Assembly: GCA_011524755.1 (NCBI GenBank)
Contig: WTJR01000104.1
Location: 1-19,518, forward strand
Length of the DNA: 19,518 nucleotides
Source of the DNA: Halieaceae bacterium
GTDB taxonomy: Bacteria > Pseudomonadota > Gammaproteobacteria > Pseudomonadales > Halieaceae
Reading direction: 5' to 3'
This document shows, in pieces, positions 13,929 to 19,518 of the stretch (position 1 is the first letter of the stretch; every line of letters starts with the position of its first letter). The notes below the pieces were generated by a model. It ran no database searches, had not been told where the DNA came from, and saw only the letters and a list, made by a program, of their open reading frames with translations. The translations under genes were made by a program, and so were the position numbers.

Positions 13929-16130
13929 ATGATACCAGAGCCCAAAGCCAATTCAAGCCCTCTTGTATGGGTAATCGCGGTGCCATCGCCACTACACCGG
14001 GTTTTTGAATATTTACCGCCCTCAGCCGCTCAAAATACGCCACAACCGGGGGCTCGAGTGAAAGTCCCGTTCGCCGGCCGGGATGTGATTGGGATTTTTC
14101 TCGAAGACAGACGGAGTGAGCTCCCCGCCGCAACTGCACTCAAATGCGTGGAAACGCTATTGGACGACGACCTGCCGCTGCTGGGTTCGGATCAACTACA
14201 GTTACTTCGATGGCTCTGTGAGTATTACCTCATTCCTCATGGCGAGGCATTACAGCTGGGCTTGGCGACACCCGAGCGAAAAGGTCGCCCCGCATGGACG
14301 GCCGAAGCTGATCACATCGCCATACGGCACGGTACGGAAACGATAAATAAAATCCCTGTCAGAGCGACCAAACAACGGGCCGCGGCTCAATTCATCGGTG
14401 AGCACACCGTCCCGATTGCCAGTCTTACCAAAGCGGGTTTCTCTGCAGCGGTAGTATCAGCCCTCATCAAATCGGGCGTGGCAGAAAGAAAACGAGCAGA
14501 ACCTCCGGCTTACTCGCCTCAACCGACAGTGAACTTGACTGACGCACAGCAAGGGATTTGCAGCACGCTGAAGGCACAAATGACGGGCTTCAAACCCCAT
14601 CTGCTCGAGGGAGTAACAGGCAGTGGTAAAACTGAGATCTACATCGAATGTATCAAGGAGGTGATAGCACGGGGTCAACAGGCACTGGTCATCATTCCCG
14701 AAATTGGTCTTACACCCCAAACCAAACACCGGTTCGAGGCAGCGTTGGGATGTGAAGTACCGCTCATACATTCCGGACTCACTGAGGCTGAGCGAGGTCG
14801 AACATGGGCGATGGCGCGTTCAGGCGCTGCCCGCGTAGTGCTTGGCACTCGCTCTTCCGTATTTTGTAGCTTCCAGACCTTAGGTCTTATTGTCGTCGAT
14901 GAGGAGCATGACCCGTCTTTCAGACAGCAGGATCACCCCCGTTACTCAGCGCGAGATGTCGCTGTTAAACGCGCTCAGATCTGCAACTGTCCAATTATCA
15001 TGGGAAGCGCCACACCCAGTCTGGAAACACTTGCTAACTGCGACCAGGGCCGGTATCAGCATCATACGCTGATGCAACGGCCACACGGCAGCGCGTTGCC
15101 TGATATCTCTCTGATCGATACCCGAGGCCTCGCACTCAGCAGTGGATTATCAGACGAGGCGATCAATCAGATTCGCTTCGCACTTGAGCGAAAAGAGCAA
15201 GCACTACTGTTCATCAACCGAAGGGGATTTGCTCACAGTCTGCAGTGCGAAGACTGCGGTTGGGTTGCAGGCTGCCAACACTGTGACTCATCCATGGCCG
15301 TTCATCGGACACCACCCCATTTGAGCTGCCATTACTGCAATACCAAAACGAGTGTCCCGACCTACTGTCAGCAGTGCAATAGTAATCGCCTAAGCAGTCG
15401 GGGCATCGGCACCGAGCAACTAGAGATCTTGATGAATCGTCACTTCAGCACGACCCCGGTATTCCGAATTGACAGTGACAACATCAAAAACATGGAAACT
15501 CTCTCGCAAGCCCTAGACGGTATCGCCAGCGCTGAATCGGCCGTACTGTTAGGCACGCAAATGCTGTCCAAAGGACATGACTTCCCGAGAGTAACCTGTG
15601 TTGTCGTGGTCGATGCCGATAGCCTCCTATACAGCCCTGATTTTCGGGCGGAGGAGCGGCTGCTCCAGCTGCTGGTTCAAGTTGCAGGGCGCGCTGGCAG
15701 ATCCAGTCTCCCAGGGAAGGTCTTGATACAAACCCGCAGTCCGGACCACTCCATGATGCAGCAGCTAGTTGAACGATCTTATACGGACCAAGCACGTGCC
15801 CTCTTAACTCGCCGAGAAGTACTTCGCCTGCCACCGAAGGGAGCCATGGGCTTGATTCGCAGCGATAGCAAACAGGAAAAAGACGCTATAGATTTTCTGG
15901 ATACCCTGCGTGAACAGCTGCCGATCCGGGACGAGGTGCGCTTAATTGGCCCCATGCCAACACTGATGACACGTCGTGCCAACATGTATCGCTATCAGAT
16001 TATTGTGCACGCCCAGACCCGCAGAGCAGTGCATTCACTGCTGGAGGCTGCAAGAGACATCGGATCACAGCAAAAATTAGCGCGAAAAGTCAGCTGGTTT
16101 GTTGAAATCGACCCAACGGAAACGCTCTAA
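13929..16130 (+). CDS. priA: Primosomal protein N' (replication restart helicase PriA)
   Basis: A 733-residue superfamily 2 DNA helicase that recognises stalled forks and reloads the replisome. The N-terminal DNA-binding domain (VIAVPSPLHRVFEYLPP) covers about 12-110. The helicase has Walker A GVTGSGKT at 228-235 and the DEEH box at 324-327 (IVVDEEHDPSFR), with GSATPSLE as a later motif. Eight zinc-binding cysteines, characteristic of PriA, are at 440, 443, 449, 452, 467, 470, 480 and 483. GIGTEQLE and the RxxQxxGRAGR-like segment (VQVAGRAGR) are present. The ATG at 13929 has AAGAG five bases upstream. It is divergent from rpmE and followed by argS after 61 bp, the conserved gammaproteobacterial order. 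Confidence 0.97.
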   Translation: MIPEPKANSSPLVWVIAVPSPLHRVFEYLPPSAAQNTPQPGARVKVPFAGRDVIGIFLEDRRSELPAATALKCVETLLDDDLPLLGSDQLQLLRWLCEYYLIPHGEALQLGLATPERKGRPAWTAEADHIAIRHGTETINKIPVRATKQRAAAQFIGEHTVPIASLTKAGFSAAVVSALIKSGVAERKRAEPPAYSPQPTVNLTDAQQGICSTLKAQMTGFKPHLLEGVTGSGKTEIYIECIKEVIARGQQALVIIPEIGLTPQTKHRFEAALGCEVPLIHSGLTEAERGRTWAMARSGAARVVLGTRSSVFCSFQTLGLIVVDEEHDPSFRQQDHPRYSARDVAVKRAQICNCPIIMGSATPSLETLANCDQGRYQHHTLMQRPHGSALPDISLIDTRGLALSSGLSDEAINQIRFALERKEQALLFINRRGFAHSLQCEDCGWVAGCQHCDSSMAVHRTPPHLSCHYCNTKTSVPTYCQQCNSNRLSSRGIGTEQLEILMNRHFSTTPVFRIDSDNIKNMETLSQALDGIASAESAVLLGTQMLSKGHDFPRVTCVVVVDADSLLYSPDFRAEERLLQLLVQVAGRAGRSSLPGKVLIQTRSPDHSMMQQLVERSYTDQARALLTRREVLRLPPKGAMGLIRSDSKQEKDAIDFLDTLREQLPIRDEVRLIGPMPTLMTRRANMYRYQIIVHAQTRRAVHSLLEAARDIGSQQKLARKVSWFVEIDPTETL

Positions 16131-16191
16131 CGAGATACAATAGGGCCCAACAGACAAGGCGTTCCACGTCACAACAGATCAAGCGACATCA

Positions 16192-17877
16192 ATGAAAGAT
16201 CAGGTAGTTGATTTAATCGAGCAATCAATTAGGGCAATCCAAGCGAAGGGCACGCTGCCAGAGGGTGAGCTTCCGACGCCTCAGGTTGACCACACGCGCG
16301 ACCCCAAGCACGGCGACTTGGCTACGAATGCAGCGATGGTGCTAGCCAAAAAAGCCGGCATGCCGCCGCGCGACTTGGCGGCAGCCATCATCGAGCAACT
16401 ACCCCAAAATAACGTGATAACGCAGTGCGATATCGCCGGTCCAGGCTTTATCAATTTTCACATTTCTCAAGCGAGCAATCTTGCGGTTGTCGAGGCCATT
16501 CTGACAGCGGGTGAGGCATATGGCCGCTCAAATGAAGGGCAGGGAAGGCGCGTTCAGGTGGAGTTTGTCTCAGCGAACCCAACGGGCCCTCTACATGTGG
16601 GGCATGGTCGAGGGGCTGCGATTGGCGATGCGCTTTGCAGGCTCTTGGACAATGCTGGCTGGTCGGTGTATCGGGAGTTCTATTACAACGATGCGGGGCA
16701 GCAGATCAGTAATCTTGCGCTGTCCGTGAAAGCCCGAATCGATAGTGTGGAGCCAGGTGATACCACCTGGCCCGCCGATGGCTATCAGGGTGATTATATA
16801 AAAGACGTCGCTACCGCGTATCAGAATAAGCAAACCGTGAATGCGGCAGACCGAACAGTCACGGCCTCCGGCGATGCTGCGGACGTGGCAAACATACAGG
16901 CATTTTCAGTCGCCTGGCTCCGCCGTGAGCAAGATGAAGATCTAAAAGCATTTGACGTCAACTTTGACTGCTATTTTCTCGAGTCATCGCTTTACACGTC
17001 GAATGCAGTTGAGAAAACAGTCGAAACACTGATCGACAATCAATTTACGTACGAGCAGGACGGAGCGCTTTGGCTACGCACAACTGATTTTGGCGATGAC
17101 AAAGACCGTGTTATGCGAAAGCGCGAGGGTGGCTACACCTACTTTGTTCCCGATGTGGCGTACCACCACAACAAATGGGACCGGGGTTTCGAGCGCGTTA
17201 TTAACGAGCAGGGAGCCGACCATCACAGCACCATCACCCGAGTAAGGGCGGGATTACAGGGTCTGAAGACAGACATTCCCGAAGGCTGGCCAGAGTACGT
17301 GCTGCACCAGATGGTGACCGTCATGCGCGACGGTGAAGAGGTTAAGTTATCCAAGCGCGCCGGGAGCTACGTCACCCTCCGAGACCTCATCGACTGGGTG
17401 GGTCGGGACGCCACACGCTACTTCCTCACTGCCCGTGCAGCAACGTCTCAGCTCACGTTTGACATCGACCTTGCTCTATCAAAAAGTAATGAGAACCCCG
17501 TGTACTACATTCAGTACGCACACGCACGAATCTGCAGCGTTCAGCGTAAGGCACTTGAGCAATTTGGGCAGTGGACGGCGGCCGATGGCATTCAGCACCT
17601 TGAACTTTTAAATAGTAGCGAGGAGCAGTCGCTGGCTTTGGTGCTCAGTAAATACCCAGAGGTGCTTGCTGGAGCCACAAAGCGCCTAGAGCCGCATGCA
17701 GTGGCTAACTACCTACGCGATGTGGCATCGGAGTTTCACTCCTTTTATAACGCGCACAAAATAATGGAAGCCGATGAAGGAATCAGCCTGGCACGGCTTG
17801 CGCTCGCCACCGCGACGCAGCAAGTCATCGCGAGTGGCCTCAGCATTCTCGGTGTCTCTGCACCTGAGGCGATGTGA
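16192..17877 (+). CDS. argS: Arginyl-tRNA synthetase
   Basis: A 561-residue class I aminoacyl-tRNA synthetase that charges tRNA-Arg. The N-terminal additional domain (about 1-110) is followed by the HIGH signature as HVGH at 135-138 within EFVSANPTGPLHVGHGRG. The KMSKS loop is KLSKRAGS starting at 385, the canonical version rather than the degenerate one of E. coli ArgS. The C-terminal anticodon-binding domain has NPVYYIQYAHARICSV and ends normally. The ribosome site is weak (AAGCGA 10 bases upstream). A TACAAT hexamer at 16136-16141, just after priA, could be a -10 element, but I found no good -35. Its TGA stop overlaps the GTG start of the next gene. Confidence 0.97.
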   Translation: MKDQVVDLIEQSIRAIQAKGTLPEGELPTPQVDHTRDPKHGDLATNAAMVLAKKAGMPPRDLAAAIIEQLPQNNVITQCDIAGPGFINFHISQASNLAVVEAILTAGEAYGRSNEGQGRRVQVEFVSANPTGPLHVGHGRGAAIGDALCRLLDNAGWSVYREFYYNDAGQQISNLALSVKARIDSVEPGDTTWPADGYQGDYIKDVATAYQNKQTVNAADRTVTASGDAADVANIQAFSVAWLRREQDEDLKAFDVNFDCYFLESSLYTSNAVEKTVETLIDNQFTYEQDGALWLRTTDFGDDKDRVMRKREGGYTYFVPDVAYHHNKWDRGFERVINEQGADHHSTITRVRAGLQGLKTDIPEGWPEYVLHQMVTVMRDGEEVKLSKRAGSYVTLRDLIDWVGRDATRYFLTARAATSQLTFDIDLALSKSNENPVYYIQYAHARICSVQRKALEQFGQWTAADGIQHLELLNSSEEQSLALVLSKYPEVLAGATKRLEPHAVANYLRDVASEFHSFYNAHKIMEADEGISLARLALATATQQVIASGLSILGVSAPEAM

Positions 17878-18449
17878 TCGTGGCAAATCCATCAACAAGT
17901 ACCAAGCGCAAGCGAAGCACGGGGAGTGCAACTCGCCGCACAACCTCACAAACCAAGAAAAAATCTGCGGACACTCCGCTATTTAACGCCTCGCACGTCA
18001 ATGGATTTATCGTCGGCGTCATGACAGGCGCCATTGCCAGCTTGGGCATCGTCGCGGGCATCAATCCAACAGCCCTACCCGCAGCGATCACTCCCTCGAC
18101 GGCTGGGACTGCGGAGTCGACACCACAACCCAGCTTCACCTTCTTCAACACGTTGGAAGATGAGTCCTTTAGCCTAGATACAGGGCGCTCGGTGGAAACC
18201 GGTCCATCTGAATACACGCAGTACGTGCTTCAGGCAGGTTCCTTTCGAGCCATAGCCGATGCCGATAGGCGCCGCGGAGAGCTCGCTCTCCTGGGATTAG
18301 AATCATCAATTGAGCAAATGAATACCGATACGGGAAGTTGGCACCGTGTGTACATTGGCCCCTTCGATAGTCGCTCGGCGATGGCCAAAGCAAGAGCGCT
18401 TACCGCACAGTCAGATATTGATACGCTGCTCCTAAAGCGCGCTCAGTGA
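17874..18449 (+). CDS. SPOR-domain inner-membrane protein (FtsN-like)
   Basis: A 191-residue bitopic protein. A basic cytoplasmic N-terminus (about 1-35, rich in Lys, Arg, Thr and Ser) precedes one membrane segment at about 42-63 (HVNGFIVGVMTGAIASLGIV). A Pro/Ala/Thr-rich periplasmic linker contains FTFFNTLEDE. The C-terminal SPOR domain spans about 115-190 (YVLQAGSF ... WHRVYIGPFDS). SPOR domains bind peptidoglycan strands stripped of stem peptides at division sites, so a septal role is likely (inference). GTG 17874 overlaps the argS stop as GTGA. GTG 17880 (giving MANPSTST) has better spacing from the GAGG at 17866 and is an equally plausible start. In relatives this gene lies between argS and hslV; hslVU is absent here. 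Confidence 0.88.
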   Translation: MIVANPSTSTKRKRSTGSATRRTTSQTKKKSADTPLFNASHVNGFIVGVMTGAIASLGIVAGINPTALPAAITPSTAGTAESTPQPSFTFFNTLEDESFSLDTGRSVETGPSEYTQYVLQAGSFRAIADADRRRGELALLGLESSIEQMNTDTGSWHRVYIGPFDSRSAMAKARALTAQSDIDTLLLKRAQ

Positions 18450-18465
18450 GTATAGGTTGAACTCA

Positions 18466-18852
18466 ATGACCGTTCAGGCACCCGAAGCTATTAACTACAG
18501 CAGTGGCAGACGCGTCTTGACGCTCTCGTTCCCTGGCGAAGATCCTGTAGAGCTGTCTGCTGAATTACTCAGAGTTCTATCGCCCTCGGCTGAAGTACAG
18601 GGGCATGGACCTGGTCAGGAAGTGTTGCAAGCTGGCAAAAAAGAAGTTGGTATCACCGACATTCAGCCAGTAGGACACTATGCGGTACAGCTTAGTTTTG
18701 ACGACGGGCACAGCTCCGGACTGTACACTTGGACGTACCTAGCGCAGCTTGCTGAAAACAAAGATAGGTTGTGGGCTGACTATTTAGCCAAGTTAGCGCA
18801 GGCGGGAGAGTCACGAGACCCCGACACAAACATTGTAAAGATCATAGGTTGA
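18466..18852 (+). CDS. DUF971 / gamma-butyrobetaine hydroxylase-like N-terminal domain protein
   Basis: A 128-residue single-domain protein of conserved but unassigned function. It shows the family's features: HGPGQEVLQAGKKEVGITDI (about 47-66), then QPVGHYAVQLSFDDGHSSGLYTW (about 67-89) and YLAQL. The domain also occurs at the N-terminus of gamma-butyrobetaine dioxygenases; no oxygenase domain is present here. An in-frame TTG at 18457 would add three residues, but ATG 18466 has AGG (18454-18456) about nine bases upstream. It normally follows hslVU in gammaproteobacteria. Here it follows the SPOR gene and precedes ubiE by 31 bp. Confidence 0.88.
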   Translation: MTVQAPEAINYSSGRRVLTLSFPGEDPVELSAELLRVLSPSAEVQGHGPGQEVLQAGKKEVGITDIQPVGHYAVQLSFDDGHSSGLYTWTYLAQLAENKDRLWADYLAKLAQAGESRDPDTNIVKIIG

Positions 18853-18883
18853 GACAATACGTCCACCATAATAGGAATTGGCC

Positions 18884-19518
18884 ATGAGCTCCCAAGACAA
18901 TCTGACTGACGACACTACTGACTTCGGTTACGAGCGAGTCAAAACGGCAGAAAAAGCCGGACGTGTCCGTGAGGTCTTCGATTCCGTCGCGGCACAATAC
19001 GACCTTATGAATGATCTGATGTCTGGCGGCCTTCATCGGCTCTGGAAGCGCTTCACCATCGAGCTCAGTGCCGTTCGGTCCGGGCAGACCGTCCTCGATA
19101 TTGCAGGTGGTACGGGCGACCTCGCTGCAAAGTTCTCAAAACTCGTGGGTGCTGATGGCAAAGTTATCTTGGCAGATATTAACGCCGCCATGCTGTCCGT
19201 CGGCCGCGATCGCCTTATCGACAAGGGTGCGCTGAGCAACATTGATGTGGTGCAGGCCGATGCCCAGTTCCTTCCATTCGAAGACAACAGCATTGATTGC
19301 ATCACGATTGCCTTCGGCCTCAGAAACGTGACTGATAAAGCCAAAGCACTTAGGTCGATGCACCGCGTTCTAAAGCCCGGTGGTCGCGTGCTGGTACTCG
19401 AGTTTTCCAAGCCGACATCGCCGTTACTGTCAAAGGTCTACGATGCCTACTCATTTTCAGCGTTACCGGCGATGGGAAAACTGATCACCGATGACGCTGA
19501 CAGCTATCGCTACCTCGC
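18884..19518 (+). CDS. ubiE: Ubiquinone/menaquinone C-methyltransferase UbiE, 3' end outside window
   Basis: The first 211 complete codons of UbiE (family length about 250) are visible before the window ends. It C-methylates the benzoquinol (and demethylmenaquinol) ring in quinone synthesis, using SAM. The N-terminal signature FGYERVKTAEKAGRVREVF is at 14-32, with VAAQYDLMNDLMSGGLHRLW at 35-54. SAM motif I LDIAGGTGD is at 71-79, and AFGLRNV is at 143-149. LKPGGRVLVLEFSKP and the family ITDDADSYRYL end the visible part. ATG 18884 has TAGGA about seven bases upstream. The frame was read directly from the sequence because it is open at the right edge. Confidence 0.96.
   Translation, partial: MSSQDNLTDDTTDFGYERVKTAEKAGRVREVFDSVAAQYDLMNDLMSGGLHRLWKRFTIELSAVRSGQTVLDIAGGTGDLAAKFSKLVGADGKVILADINAAMLSVGRDRLIDKGALSNIDVVQADAQFLPFEDNSIDCITIAFGLRNVTDKAKALRSMHRVLKPGGRVLVLEFSKPTSPLLSKVYDAYSFSALPAMGKLITDDADSYRYL

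Noticed and set aside
13780..14139. Minus-strand frame of 119 residues across rpmE and priA
   Set aside because: It overlaps two certain genes in other frames and has no recognisable motif.
17840..18217. Minus-strand frame of 125 residues opposite the SPOR gene
   Set aside because: The plus strand carries a clear membrane segment and SPOR domain, so the reverse frame is a shadow.
1..19518. Mobile elements, CRISPR arrays, tRNA/rRNA genes, defence systems
   Set aside because: I found no transposase, integrase, spaced direct repeats, RNA gene or defence-type domain. Nearly all sequence is accounted for by conserved housekeeping genes.

Overview
This window looks like a chromosomal housekeeping segment from a marine-type gammaproteobacterium of moderate GC content. 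The protein sequences and gene order resemble the Cellvibrionales/Halieaceae (OM60/NOR5) or Pseudomonas-like branch. That placement is an inference from family resemblance and synteny; no 16S gene or other marker is present. I see no insertion sequence, phage gene, integrase, CRISPR array, tRNA or rRNA. Coding density is very high, and the longest non-coding gap is about 154 bp.

Layout. (1) Bases 1-2241 form an accessory-like left flank. It holds a left-handed beta-helix acyltransferase (minus strand, running off the left edge), a divergent TrmB-like methyltransferase and the serine acetyltransferase cysE. (2) Bases 2229-11038 are a minus-strand block read as aroK-aroB-gltB-gltD-hemE: shikimate pathway, glutamate synthase and haem synthesis. 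aroK and aroB overlap as ATGA, and gltB and gltD are 10 bp apart. (3) Bases 11193-13601 carry the penicillin-binding protein 1A gene mrcA/ponA, divergent from aroK. (4) A strong hairpin terminator follows, then rpmE (minus) divergent from priA. (5) Bases 13929-19518 carry a plus-strand run: priA, argS, a SPOR-domain membrane protein, a DUF971 protein and ubiE (cut by the right edge).

The gene order is a condensed version of a well-known gammaproteobacterial neighbourhood. In Pseudomonas aeruginosa (from memory) it reads hemE-gltD-gltB-damX-like-aroB-aroK-pilQPONM / ponA ... rpmE / priA-argS-SPOR-hslV-hslU-DUF971-pha genes-ubiE. Here the damX-like gene, pilMNOPQ, the genes between ponA and rpmE, hslVU and the pha genes are all absent from their usual places, while the flanking genes keep their order and strand.

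I found no clearly new biological system. The items most worth a second look are the TrmB-like paralogue with a PNPW in place of PDPW, the repeated loss of genes from conserved positions, the nested inverted repeats at the gltB promoter, and the serine acetyltransferase whose tail lacks the usual terminal isoleucine.
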